A DNA stretch of 53,528 bases from Fulvimarina sp. (GCA_002700095.1 PACL01000058.1:15541-69068), one strand, 5' to 3'; counted from the first letter of the stretch, positions 1 through 7,541 are shown. Translations and numbers: made by a program. Notes: a model not told the origin generated them from the letters alone.

Positions 1-43
1 GCGTCCTCCGGACGAGATCCGGACGGCAACCGGCGGCCTCTCG

Positions 44-412
44 TCACTCGGCGGTTGCAACATCGGGGTTGAGCGACACGAGCAGGGCGTCGAGAGCCCG
101 GCGGGTATCGGGGGAAAGCGCCTTGAGATTCTTCAGCATGCGCAGGTCGGCCTTGGACAGGGTCGGATAGGCCTCGAAGGTCGGCATCTCCTCAAAGAAC
201 CACGTTACTTCCCTGCCAAGCGTATCGGAGATCTCGCGCAGACGACCAGCCGAGATCCGATTCAGGCCCTTCTCGTACTTCTGGACCTGCTGGAAGGTAA
301 TACCCAGGGCTTCGGCGAGCTTTTCTTGGGACATCCCGGTCTCCAGGCGAGCGAGCCTGATCCGGGCGGCGATCTGCCGGTCGATGTCGGATGCTGCTTT
401 TGAATTACGCAT
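44..412 (-). CDS. XRE-family HTH regulator, PraR-like
   Basis: A 122-residue DNA-binding regulator. An HTH_3/cro-type domain covers about residues 14-70, with the motif SQEKLAEALGITFQQVQKYE followed by KGLNR. This wording is close to the SinR/PraR type of XRE regulators in rhizobia. The tail of about 45 residues (LSKADLRMLKNLKALSP...) looks helical and may mediate dimerisation. The gene starts 27 bases after the stop of the small luxI-linked gene, on the same strand, so it probably ends the luxI operon. In Rhizobium leguminosarum PraR is a repressor of quorum-sensing genes that is antagonised by the luxI-linked protein CinS. By analogy this protein may repress quorum-sensing targets, which is inference. 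No strong ribosome-binding site precedes the ATG; a TAAGAT element just upstream could be a private -10. Confidence 0.85.
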   Translation of the reverse strand: MRNSKAASDIDRQIAARIRLARLETGMSQEKLAEALGITFQQVQKYEKGLNRISAGRLREISDTLGREVTWFFEEMPTFEAYPTLSKADLRMLKNLKALSPDTRRALDALLVSLNPDVATAE

Positions 413-439
413 AGTTCGACTATCTTACTGGTTTTGCCG

Positions 440-736
440 CTAGGGATGGTCGACCAAGATCTTGACGGCCAAACTCACCGCTGCGGCAGCTTCTGGACGG
501 CCATGCTCTAGCTCAGGAATTGCATAATTCAAAGCATGCAGCAGCGCATTTCGGTTGATGACTTCGATAGGAAGGGCGCGCCTGGGTATAATTAACCTAT
601 CGTCACACTTAGAGATGGCAAACTCTATTGCTTGCGCCGCGTCGGGGGACAAACCTCTTACGGCAGACAGGCTGGAGATGAGAAAATGTGCAGCTTCTCT
701 GACTTGCGCCAGCGGAATGGCGTCCTCGGAGATCAT
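440..736 (-). CDS. Small protein translationally coupled to luxI (CinS-like position)
   Basis: A 98-residue protein of unknown family (MISEDAIPLAQVREAAHFL...). Its ATG overlaps the luxI stop in an ATGA arrangement (bases 736-733), which is strong evidence for translational coupling. No signal peptide or membrane segment is visible; it looks like a small soluble alpha-helical protein. The DNA of its second half is clearly less GC-rich than the neighbours, a possible sign of transfer or low expression. Position is the main clue: in R. leguminosarum cinI is coupled to cinS, whose product relieves PraR repression, and here an XRE PraR-like gene follows 27 bases downstream. I cannot confirm sequence similarity to CinS. 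A longer open frame through this stretch is not the gene; the start at 736 is chosen from the overlap. Confidence 0.75.
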   Translation of the reverse strand: MISEDAIPLAQVREAAHFLISSLSAVRGLSPDAAQAIEFAISKCDDRLIIPRRALPIEVINRNALLHALNYAIPELEHGRPEAAAAVSLAVKILVDHP

Positions 737-1473
737 GATTTTCTCCCCGGATTGATGCCTCGCTCCCCTTGACGCCGAACGCCGTCGGCGCCGGTCGTGC
801 GCGAATATGCCGCAGCCCCGATGGGCGTCGCCGGCAGTGTGACGCCGGGCAGCGTCGGATGGGGAAGATGGGCGTCGATCGCGAGGACCGGGGTCTCCAG
901 CCGGAACAGCGAATGGCTGATCCTGACCGTCTCGGGCGTCGCGGAGGCGAAGATTACCGCCAGCGGCTTGCCGTCGTAGAGCTGGGGGATGTTCAAGGGC
1001 TGCACGTCCCAGCCGGTTTCGAGGAGCCGGGTGACGAGCTTCGGATGGGTCTGCACGATGACGCCGCGCAGGCCCAGCGCCACGAAGGCCTCGGCGACGC
1101 CGGCGAAGACCATGTTGTTGGCGCTGACGCCCTGCGCGTCTGCAGCACCCGGTTCGGCGACGCAACGCGTCCATTCGAAGATGTCGTCGCCGCGCGGCCA
1201 GGGGCCGCCGTCCATCAGCTCCGGATAGACGTCCGACAGGAGGTGCGGCTGGTCGGTGCGCAGGAGCCTCGTATAGCCGGCGACACGGCCGTCGAGGACG
1301 AGAGGCAGGTGGACAGCGTTCGTCCCGTCGAACTGGTCGATCTCGCGACCGTCGGGCTTGCGCAACGCGGTCCACTCGAACCGCTCGACGAAGTGTCGAT
1401 GCCGAAACTCCCATACGTCGTCCATGATCTCGGCATGGTCGGACATATTGGCCGCTGTCACCATTCGCATCAT
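733..1473 (-). CDS. luxI: Acyl-homoserine-lactone synthase (LuxI family)
   Basis: Makes an N-acyl-homoserine lactone signal from S-adenosylmethionine and an acyl-ACP (or acyl-CoA) in the cytoplasm. The 246-residue protein carries the family's invariant residues: R24, F28 and W34 (RHRHFVERFEW), D46 and D49 (REIDQFD), R69 in GYTRLLRT, and E100 and R103 in FEWTRC. The C-terminal 40 residues are poorly conserved. The ATG at 1473 is preceded by AAGGAG seven bases upstream, better placed than for the adjacent second ATG. luxR lies upstream on the same strand and a small coupled gene lies downstream. A GC inverted repeat 58-71 bases upstream may be a lux box. Acyl chain length cannot be read from the sequence. 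Confidence 0.93.
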   Translation of the reverse strand: MMRMVTAANMSDHAEIMDDVWEFRHRHFVERFEWTALRKPDGREIDQFDGTNAVHLPLVLDGRVAGYTRLLRTDQPHLLSDVYPELMDGGPWPRGDDIFEWTRCVAEPGAADAQGVSANNMVFAGVAEAFVALGLRGVIVQTHPKLVTRLLETGWDVQPLNIPQLYDGKPLAVIFASATPETVRISHSLFRLETPVLAIDAHLPHPTLPGVTLPATPIGAAAYSRTTGADGVRRQGERGINPGRKS

Positions 1474-1530
1474 CGGATGTCTCCTTCCGGTTCAGCGCGG
1501 TTCTGCGCTCCGGATGGAGATTTTTACACT

Positions 1531-1544
1531 CGGGGGTTTCCCCG
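1531..1544. promoter_or_regulatory. Inverted repeat, candidate lux box
   Basis: CGGGG-GTTT-CCCCG is a perfect 5-bp inverted repeat with a four-base centre. It sits 58-71 bases upstream of the luxI ATG and two bases before a plus-strand TTGACA. Lux boxes are dyad elements of about 18-20 bp near -42 of the regulated promoter, so position fits either direction. Binding by the local LuxR is inference. Confidence 0.4.
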
Positions 1545-1587
1545 TATTGACAAGCAAACCGAAAGCGCGTTGCCGACGAGGATTTTG

Positions 1588-1761
1588 ATGCTTGCGGCGT
1601 CCGCGATGAAAATATATGATATGTCGGATCCAGAGGCGCTTGTAAGGAAACGCCTTCTATCCTGGCCAGAAAATCGCCGCGCTATCTTTGGGGAAGAATT
1701 GTCACAAGCCTTGCTGCCGTCCGTGTTCCACTTGGCGCCGGGCCAGCTTTATCTTTTTTGA
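1588..1761 (+). CDS. Possible 57-residue ORF between luxR and luxI, opposite strand
   Basis: This reads as a 57-residue protein (MLAASAMKIYDMSDPEALV...) ending in LAPGQLYLF. It is preceded by GAGGA five bases before the ATG; an inner ATG at 1606 would give 51 residues. The composition is that of an ordinary soluble protein rather than the Arg/Pro/Ala-rich composition of shadow frames here, and codon third positions are less GC-rich than in neighbours. It runs divergently from luxI and converges on the luxR end, the same layout as rsaL between lasR and lasI of Pseudomonas, although it does not resemble an RsaL helix-turn-helix. I recognise no family. It may be a quorum-sensing modulator or a chance ORF. 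Confidence 0.4.
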   Translation: MLAASAMKIYDMSDPEALVRKRLLSWPENRRAIFGEELSQALLPSVFHLAPGQLYLF

Positions 1762-1822
1762 TCAAATCTGTGTGAGGAGGCCATCGCTCGCTGTCGCCGC
1801 CGATGCGATCCTGCCGAAACGG

Positions 1823-2554
1823 TCAGCTGATTCGCCGCTGCCGGAGGCTCTCGGCGACGAGCTGGGCGCGATTGATCGCGCCGACCTTGGCGCTGGCATT
1901 GCGCAGATAGGCCTCGACGGTTTTTTCCGCGAGGCCGGTGATGCGGCCGATCTCCCAGTTGGTCTTGCCGGCGGCGCACCACAGGACGCATTCCCGCTCG
2001 CGCAGGGAGAACGGCGACGCCTGATCGGTTTCGTCGTCGCGCCGGGTCAGAAGTCGCTTGATCTGGCTGTGCGCGTAGATGGCGATCATGTGCAGGGCGC
2101 CCCGCTCGCGCGGCGACATCTCGATGCGTTCGCCGCCGAAGGTGACGACGGCGGACAGGCCGTTCAGCGAGTAGATCGGGACGGTGAAGCCCTGGCGCAT
2201 GCCGAACTCGGTCGCCTCCTCCATGATCCGGCGGGCCTTCGTGCCGAGCTTGCGTGCGCTGCAGGCCTCGTCCCAGGTGAACGGTGTGTCGGTGCGGGTG
2301 GTGTGAGCGATGACAGGATCCAGATGGACATAGTCGTTGCCGACATAGCGGTCGAACCATTCCGACTGCCAGCCGGACAGGAGAAAATAGGGCTCGAGGG
2401 ATTCGCCCGGCTGGGGCAGGCCGGAAATTCCGAAGCTGGAGAAGCCGAAGCTCCGGACCGTCTTGAACAGCTCGTTGGCGATCGCGTCGTGGTCCTCCAG
2501 TTGCCGAACGCAATCGACGAACCTGAACATGTCGTCGGTGATGGATTGGCCCAT
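1823..2554 (-). CDS. luxR: LuxR-family quorum-sensing regulator
   Basis: A 243-residue acyl-homoserine-lactone receptor and transcription factor. The N-terminal autoinducer-binding domain (about residues 20-165) keeps the ligand-pocket residues W66, Y70, D79, P80 and W94 and the G118 region. The C-terminal GerE helix-turn-helix (about residues 178-238) shows SLRERECVLWCAAGKTNWEI and TVEAYLRNASAKVG. The gene is encoded upstream of luxI on the same strand, so it is the likely cognate receptor. The ATG at 2554 has only a weak ribosome-binding site. A CCCC-ATTT-GGGG dyad lies about 170 bases upstream and might be an autoregulatory site. Confidence 0.92.
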   Translation of the reverse strand: MGQSITDDMFRFVDCVRQLEDHDAIANELFKTVRSFGFSSFGISGLPQPGESLEPYFLLSGWQSEWFDRYVGNDYVHLDPVIAHTTRTDTPFTWDEACSARKLGTKARRIMEEATEFGMRQGFTVPIYSLNGLSAVVTFGGERIEMSPRERGALHMIAIYAHSQIKRLLTRRDDETDQASPFSLRERECVLWCAAGKTNWEIGRITGLAEKTVEAYLRNASAKVGAINRAQLVAESLRQRRIS

Positions 2555-2720
2555 GATAGCCCGCTGTGTCCCGAAGTCGTCAATCCATCACAACAACGAA
2601 TCCGCTGGTGCGTCAACGTGCCCTGCGGGCCTGGCGCGGCTTTCGCGGAAGTGGTCGGAATCGCAACGGTATCGTTTCTGTGCAATGCCGGTTCCGAGCA
2701 TTGGATCTGCCGGAAAACGC

Positions 2721-2732
2721 CCCCATTTGGGG
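2721..2732. promoter_or_regulatory. CCCC-ATTT-GGGG dyad upstream of luxR
   Basis: A perfect 4-bp dyad with an AT centre, about 170 bases before the luxR ATG. From memory, CCCC...GGGG dyads with AT-rich centres occur at LuxR-type sites in some rhizobia; this needs checking. The arrangement is opposite to that at luxI (GGGG...CCCC), so the two are probably not the same operator. Confidence 0.25.
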
Positions 2733-2993
2733 TGGATACACAAGGGGGTCAGGGTATCCCGCAGGGCCGGCGGGTGGGGTCGGATGCGGCGGGTGATCCA
2801 CACCGTTGCCGGGAAATGCTCGGCGCGTCATGCCCCGTTGCGACGAGCGGCTACGAGACGCGGAGGTCGGGAGGCTTGGGCGTGGAGCGGAACGTGCGGG
2901 CCCGGGCTTGCCCGGCTTCGCGAAGCGTCTCCGGCACCACGGCTCGCGGCTGCCGCGGGACGGTCGGGCGAGCCGGCCACCGAGCCTGATGGT

Positions 2994-3015
2994 CCTGCCG
3001 GCGTTCACCGGCAGG
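2994..3015 (-). terminator. Hairpin after the transglycosylase gene
   Basis: An 8-bp perfect stem (CCTGCCGG / CCGGCAGG) with a six-base loop, 26 bases downstream of the MltB-type gene. No T-run follows, so termination by this hairpin is uncertain. Confidence 0.3.
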
Positions 3016-3040
3016 CAAATGCGGTGCCTGGCGGGAAGCC

Positions 3041-4255
3041 TCAGAGCGCCGAGAGAAGCTGTGCCGTCGGCCAGCCATCGGCGGGCATGCCGAGCCGCAG
3101 CTGCTCCCGGCGGACCGCCGCGCGGGTGTTTTCGCCGATGATGCCGTCGATCCCGCCGACGTCGTGGCCGAGGTCGACGAGCTTCTGCTGCAGCGCCTTG
3201 GTCTCGTCGAGGGTGAGGCTGGGGGCGGGGTTGCCCATGTCGACCGGCTCGGCACCGGCGAGCCGGGTGGCGAAATAGGCGGCCGTCAGCGAATAGACCA
3301 GCGACTTGTTCCAGGCGAGGTAGATATCGAAGTTCGGGAACGCGAGGAAGGCCGGCCCGTCGCGGCCCATCGGTAGGATCAGGGCCGAGGGCACGTCGTC
3401 CGTCTCGAGCGGCGAGCCGTCCGCCTTGGTGACGCCGAGCGCTGCAAAGTTCGACCGCGGCTCCTTGTTGACCAGCGCGGCGCGGTCCCAGGGGAAGTCG
3501 GCTGGCACGTCCACCGCCTCGAGCCATGGCTCGCCGCGGCGCCAGCCGAGAGAGGCGATGTACTTGCCGGTGGTCATCAGAACGTCGGCGGTATCCTTGC
3601 GCAGGTCGACGCGGCCGTTGCCGTCCTCGTCGGTGCCGAACTTGACGTATTCCTCCGGCAGGAGCTGGGTCTGGCCGATCTCGCCCGCCCAGGCGCCGCG
3701 CATTTCCTGCGGCGTCAGGTAGCCCTTGTCGACGATCTCGATCGCCGCCATCAGATGCGGCCGGAACAGCTCCGGCCGGCGGCAGTCATGGGCGAGGGTG
3801 GCGAGCGCCGGCAGCGTCTCGAAGTCGCCGAGCACGGCGCCATAGTCGGTCTCGAGGCCCCAGAAGCTGGCGATGACCGCCGCCGGCACGCCGGTCTCGG
3901 CTTCCACGTGGTCGAAGACCGAGGCATATTTCTGGATGTTCTGGCGGCCGAACTTCAGCCGGTAGCCGCTCACCATGCGGGTGGCGAACTGGCGCCAGTC
4001 CTGGGCGAAGACGCCCTGCGCCCGGTCGGCGGCGAGGACCTTGGGGTTGATGCGCATGTCGGCGACGGCCGCGTCGACGGCCGACTGCGAGCGACCCTCC
4101 GCCAGCGCCTCCTGGCGAACGCCCTGCAGGAAGGTCTGGAAGTCGCCGCCGCACTGCTGGGCGGAGGCGCCGGCGGTGGTGGCGGCCAGCAAGGCAAGGG
4201 TGACGGCAAGGCGTGGCGCAACGGGCATCGAACTCGCACTCCGAACGGATGGCAT
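3041..4255 (-). CDS. mltB: Lytic murein transglycosylase, MltB family, with PG-binding domain
   Basis: Cleaves the MurNAc-GlcNAc glycosidic bond of peptidoglycan with formation of 1,6-anhydroMurNAc, in the periplasm. The chosen start (MPSVRSASSMPV) gives 404 residues and a clean signal peptide ending near AGASA; an upstream ATG at 4309 would overlap the preceding gene and precede a non-typical leader. The SLT_2 domain contains the catalytic glutamate in FWGLETDYG and the GEIGQTQLLPEEY region. The C-terminus (LTLDETKALQQKL...IGENTRAAVRR) is a PG_binding_1 domain. No lipobox is visible, so it is probably a soluble periplasmic enzyme. It follows a GH25 gene on the same strand, suggesting a small wall-hydrolase unit. 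Confidence 0.92.
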   Translation of the reverse strand: MPSVRSASSMPVAPRLAVTLALLAATTAGASAQQCGGDFQTFLQGVRQEALAEGRSQSAVDAAVADMRINPKVLAADRAQGVFAQDWRQFATRMVSGYRLKFGRQNIQKYASVFDHVEAETGVPAAVIASFWGLETDYGAVLGDFETLPALATLAHDCRRPELFRPHLMAAIEIVDKGYLTPQEMRGAWAGEIGQTQLLPEEYVKFGTDEDGNGRVDLRKDTADVLMTTGKYIASLGWRRGEPWLEAVDVPADFPWDRAALVNKEPRSNFAALGVTKADGSPLETDDVPSALILPMGRDGPAFLAFPNFDIYLAWNKSLVYSLTAAYFATRLAGAEPVDMGNPAPSLTLDETKALQQKLVDLGHDVGGIDGIIGENTRAAVRREQLRLGMPADGWPTAQLLSAL

Positions 4256-4298
4256 CGTGAGGTCTTCGGTTACAGCGTCTTGACGACCGTTTGAAGCC

Positions 4299-5114
4299 TC
4301 ATCGCGCAAGATTGGCCTTCAGCCACTTCACCCAGTCGTCACGCGTCCCGGCAAAGGCGTTGCGATCGACATCGCCCTTGATGCCAGGCACGGTGCCCGT
4401 GGCGGTATATTGCCAGAAGCGGAATTTGCGGTTCTCGTAGACGTTGTCGGGATGATCGGCGACCGCGCGCAGCCAGAATTCGTGGTTGGGGAACGCGCCG
4501 ACCAGCCTCTCCCGGTGGACGTCGATCGGAATGTAGAGGAGCGGGCGCTGGCCGTAGTGGCGCTCCAGACGGTCCGACATCGCCATCACCTCCCGCACGA
4601 TCGTCTCGCGGGGCGGGCGGATGGTGCAGGGGGGGGAGAACGGCGTCCACTCGACGTCGATCACCGGCGGCAGGGCGCCGCGCTCCTTCGGCACGTTCCG
4701 GATGAACCACTCGGCCTGCTCGTGGCCGGGCCGGCAATGATACCAGAAATGATAGGCGCCGCGGGGAATGCGCGCGGCGGCAGCGCCGCGCCAGTTGTCG
4801 GCGAAGCGGTCGTCGACCCGGTCGCCGCCCTCGGTGGCCTTCAGAAAGGCGAAGGCGACGCCGCCGTCGCGGGCCGCCGCCCAGTCGATGTCGCCCTGGT
4901 ACTTCGCCACGTCGATGCCGTGGACGGGATAATGCCGGGCCTCCGCCGCGGCATAGTCGGACAGGCCGAGTTCCTCGACGCTGAGCCCGGTCGACCGGCA
5001 GCCGGCGAGCGCGGCGGTTGCCGCGAGTCCCGCCAGAAAGGCGCGACGCGTGGCGATCCGGTGTGGCGTCCTGTCCGCGCTTTTCTCGCTGCGTCCGTCG
5101 TTTCGACCCGTCAT
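4299..5114 (-). CDS. GH25 lysozyme-like lipoprotein
   Basis: A glycosyl hydrolase family 25 (Lyc_muramidase) protein predicted to hydrolyse the MurNAc-GlcNAc bond. The start at 5114 (MTGRNDGRSEK) gives 271 residues; upstream codons in the same frame look non-coding. The N-terminus has TRRAFLAG and then the lipobox LAGC, so export is by a Tat-like or Sec lipoprotein signal and the mature protein should be membrane anchored. The GH25 signature is present: HGIDVAKYQGDIDW at the first strand, LKATEG, RGAYHFWY, and the catalytic glutamate in IDVEW. GH25 enzymes are best known from phages and fungi, but lipoprotein versions occur in alphaproteobacteria. It is encoded just upstream of mltB on the same strand. 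Confidence 0.88.
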   Translation of the reverse strand: MTGRNDGRSEKSADRTPHRIATRRAFLAGLAATAALAGCRSTGLSVEELGLSDYAAAEARHYPVHGIDVAKYQGDIDWAAARDGGVAFAFLKATEGGDRVDDRFADNWRGAAAARIPRGAYHFWYHCRPGHEQAEWFIRNVPKERGALPPVIDVEWTPFSPPCTIRPPRETIVREVMAMSDRLERHYGQRPLLYIPIDVHRERLVGAFPNHEFWLRAVADHPDNVYENRKFRFWQYTATGTVPGIKGDVDRNAFAGTRDDWVKWLKANLAR

Positions 5115-5459
5115 CGGCGATTGAACCTTTCGAGCATGGGGCTTTGCGAGCGGCGGAGATTCTCGTGCGGCATCGGCACAGGCGCAATTGCTCAATGGCC
5201 ACAGGCGCGCGCCGATCGCCGGCCGCACCGCGCCTTCCGCATCCGCCGGACCCTCCCATGGGCAACTTGACCGGGGCTTGAGGAGGGGCGATAGCGAAAG
5301 CTTGTTCGGCGCTGCGGTGGATTTCGCGGAGAGGTGCGCCACCTCCTTTCGCGCTTCTTTGAAGCCGAGAAAGGCGTATTGTCAGCGCCAGCCGACGTGG
5401 CCGGGTCAGGGGCTCCCGGACCGGCGGCGGGTCTTTACGAAGCGGACCGGTGAGTGCCG
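5115..5459. other. Divergent intergenic region
   Basis: These 345 bases lie between the divergently transcribed GH25 gene and the TerB/J-domain gene and must hold promoters for both. A short hairpin-forming stretch with stem GAGGTG/CACCTC is visible near 5330-5350. I see no convincing gene and no clear consensus promoter. Confidence 0.5.
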
Positions 5460-6173
5460 ATGGCGATCTTCCAAACCCTCAATACGCTGCTCCATTCGAT
5501 CCAGGGGAGCGGCCGGGCGACGCTCGACGCGGTTCTGGAGGCGGTGCGCTCGCTGTTTTCCGGCGACCGGGAGACGCGGCGCAAGGTGGCGTTCTCGGTG
5601 GCGATCATCGCCCTGTCGGCCAAGATGGCGAAGGCCGACGGCATCGTTTCCGCGGCCGAGGTCGCCGCCTTCCGGCAGATCCTGGAGATTCCGCCCGAGG
5701 AGATGCGCAACGTCTTCCGCCTCTACGACATCGCCAAGGAAGACATCGCCGGCTTCGAGGCCTATGCGGGCCGGCTGCGCGGGCTCTGCGAGGACGAGTC
5801 CGGCAACTGCCAGTTGCTCGGCGACGTGCTCGACGGACTGTTCCACATCGCCAAGGCCGACGGGATCGTGCATGAGCGGGAGATCGAATTCCTCGAGGGG
5901 ATCGCCACGATCTTCGGCCTCGACGCGGCCGCCTTCGAGCGGTTGCGCGAGCGCCACATCGCCGGGCCGAACAATCCCTATGCGGTGCTCGGCATCGATG
6001 CGGATGCGACGGCGGCCGAGGCGCGCAGCCAGTATCTCACCCTCGTCAAGGAGAACCATCCGGACCGGCTGGCGGCGCGGGGGGTGCCCGACGAGTTCAT
6101 GTTCATCGCCTCGGAGCGCATGAAGGCGATCAACGACGCCTATTCGAAGATCGCCAAGAGGCACGCCGCTTGA
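5460..6173 (+). CDS. TerB-like / J-domain protein (DjlA-like)
   Basis: A 237-residue co-chaperone-like protein. Residues from about 40 to 155 form a TerB-type helical repeat with two copies of the acidic loop KADGIVSAAE / KADGIVHERE, a known feature of TerB and of DjlA. The C-terminus (about residues 175-235) is a J-domain containing YAVLGIDADAT and the HPD tripeptide in ENHPDR, which stimulates DnaK ATPase. Unlike E. coli DjlA there is no N-terminal membrane segment. ATG 5460 is chosen; GTG 5454 in the same frame is an alternative. The stop overlaps the start of the amidase gene, so the two are co-translated. Role beyond DnaK partnering is unknown. Confidence 0.85.
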   Translation: MAIFQTLNTLLHSIQGSGRATLDAVLEAVRSLFSGDRETRRKVAFSVAIIALSAKMAKADGIVSAAEVAAFRQILEIPPEEMRNVFRLYDIAKEDIAGFEAYAGRLRGLCEDESGNCQLLGDVLDGLFHIAKADGIVHEREIEFLEGIATIFGLDAAAFERLRERHIAGPNNPYAVLGIDADATAAEARSQYLTLVKENHPDRLAARGVPDEFMFIASERMKAINDAYSKIAKRHAA

Positions 6174-6958
6174 CGCCGGACTGCGGATTGGTCGGCGAGA
6201 TCCGGCCGTCGCCGAACTTCAACGCCCGACGCGACCCGGCCGTGCCGACCCTGCTGATCCTGCACTATACCGGCATGGGCAGCGGCGAGGCGGCGGTGCG
6301 CTGGCTGGCGGACCCGGCGAGCGAAGTCTCCTGCCACTACGTCGTTCACGAGGACGGCCGCATCGTCCAGATGGTTCGGGAGGCGGAGCGGGCCTGGCAT
6401 GCGGGACAGGGTAGCTGGCAGGGCCTGCGCGACCTCAACTCCCAGTCCATCGGCATCGAGATCGTCAATCCGGGTCATGCGGGCGGCTGCCCGGACTTCT
6501 GCGAGCCGCAGATCGAGGCGGTGATGCGGCTTGCCACGGACATCGTAGTGCGCCATCGCATCCGGCCCGAGCGGGTGCTCGGCCATTCCGACGTCGCGCC
6601 GGCGCGCAAACAGGACCCGGGGGAGAAGTTCCCATGGGACCGGCTCCACGCCGCAGGGATCGGACATCTCGTGCCGCCAGCCCGGATCTGCGACGGGCCA
6701 TGCCTCCGCGAAGGCGACGAGGGAGCCGGCGTCGCGGCGTTCCAGCGCAGCCTGGCCGCCTATGGCTACGAGGTCGCGCCGACGGGGCGCTTCGACGGGG
6801 CGACACTCCATGCGACCGCCGCGTTCCAGCGGCACTTCCGGCGGGCCCGCGTCGACGGCGTCGCCGACGTCTCGACCGTCGAAACGCTCGCTGCGCTGCT
6901 GGCTGGGCTGGCAGGGTTGGGCGCGCCTGGTTCGGGGCGCGTGGCTGCGACGGCGTGA
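6170..6958 (+). CDS. N-acetylmuramoyl-L-alanine amidase, AmiD-type
   Basis: Hydrolyses the amide bond between MurNAc and L-alanine of the stem peptide. The 262-residue protein has an Amidase_2 domain (about residues 10-155) with zinc ligands in LHYTGM and GHSDVAPARKQDPG, and SIGIEIVNPG in between. A PG_binding_1 domain follows (about residues 180-245, containing GDEGAGVAAFQRSLAAYGYE). The reading frame starts at a TTG that overlaps the upstream TGA (TTGA), so translation is probably coupled to the J-domain gene. I see no signal peptide; the enzyme may be cytoplasmic and act on recycled anhydro-muropeptides like AmpD, or the true start may differ. Confidence 0.88.
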   Translation: MTPDCGLVGEIRPSPNFNARRDPAVPTLLILHYTGMGSGEAAVRWLADPASEVSCHYVVHEDGRIVQMVREAERAWHAGQGSWQGLRDLNSQSIGIEIVNPGHAGGCPDFCEPQIEAVMRLATDIVVRHRIRPERVLGHSDVAPARKQDPGEKFPWDRLHAAGIGHLVPPARICDGPCLREGDEGAGVAAFQRSLAAYGYEVAPTGRFDGATLHATAAFQRHFRRARVDGVADVSTVETLAALLAGLAGLGAPGSGRVAATA

Positions 6959-7094
6959 GCGCCGGCACGAGGCGGCGGCGTCCCAAGGTGCGCGGCCCCG
7001 GGCGGAACGGTGTCGGCAGCCTTCGGCGAGCGATGAGCGGTGCACGGCCGCGCCGCGGCGATTGACAAGCGGGCCCGCCTGTCCGACTGAGGCA
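6959..7094 (+). promoter_or_regulatory. rnpB promoter region
   Basis: The gap between the amidase gene and RNase P RNA contains TTGACA at 7062-7067. A weak -10 (GACTGA, 7085-7090) lies 17 bases further on, which places the transcription start near 7097, exactly at the 5' strand of the rnpB P1 helix. The agreement of the two supports the call. Confidence 0.6.
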
Positions 7095-7541
7095 CCGTCA
7101 GCCGGCCGGGCGGCCGCTCCCGTCAGAAGTCGAAAGACGGCGGGGGAGGAAAGTCCGGGCTCCACGGAGAGACGGTGCCGGATAACGTCCGGCGGGGGCG
7201 ACCCTAGGGAAAGTGCCACAGAAAGCAGACCGCCCCGCCTACAGTTCGGCTCGTCGTGACGAGGGTCACGAGGCAGCGAGCCGCAGTGTCGGCGGGGTAA
7301 GGGTGAAAGGGTGGGGTAAGAGCCCACCGCGGCGCCGGCAACGGCGGCGGCATGGTAAACCCCACCGGGAGCAAGACCGAATAGGAACGACGCGGCGTGG
7401 GATTTCGTCCCACTGCCGGCCTCTCTCCGGGCCAGTCGTTCGGGTAGGTTGCTAGAGGCGGTCCGCAAGGGCCGTCCCAGAGGAATGGTCGCCAGGCGGC
7501 TCTGCCGCTTACAGAACCCGGCTTACAGGCCGGCTGACACT
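7095..7541 (+). ncRNA. rnpB: RNase P RNA, class A
   Basis: The catalytic RNA of RNase P, which removes tRNA 5' leaders. The P1 helix is visible as GTCAGCCGGCC at 7097-7107 pairing with GGCCGGCTGAC at 7528-7538. Universal segments are present in order: GAGGAAAGTCCGGGCTCC near 7146, an AGAGCCCACCG block near 7319, GGTAAACCCCACC near 7353, and AGAACCCGGCTTACAG near 7513. The length of about 445 bases suits an alphaproteobacterial type A RNA. Exact ends are uncertain by a few bases. Confidence 0.96.

Larger units (their letters stand above)
1474..1822. other. luxR-luxI intergenic region
   Basis: This 349-base gap separates the luxR stop from the luxI start. It is visibly AT-richer than its neighbours. 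It holds a perfect inverted repeat (1531-1544), a TTGACA on the plus strand directly after it (1547-1552), and a short plus-strand ORF (1588-1761). The luxI promoter must lie here on the minus strand if luxI is transcribed separately from luxR. Confidence 0.7.
2555..3040. other. Intergenic region upstream of luxR
   Basis: These 486 bases lie between luxR and the upstream transglycosylase gene. I see no convincing gene; short frames here are Arg/Pro/Gly-rich shadows. It contains a CCCC-ATTT-GGGG dyad at 2721-2732 and an 8-bp perfect hairpin (CCTGCCGG, loop of six, CCGGCAGG) at 2994-3015. The hairpin lies 26 bases past the transglycosylase stop but has no T-run. Confidence 0.6.

Noticed and set aside
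440..1414. Long minus-strand frame of 324 codons across luxI and the small gene
   Set aside because: Only its last 98 codons look like protein. The rest is Arg/Ala/Pro-rich, as expected of luxI read out of frame; the real start is the ATG at 736.
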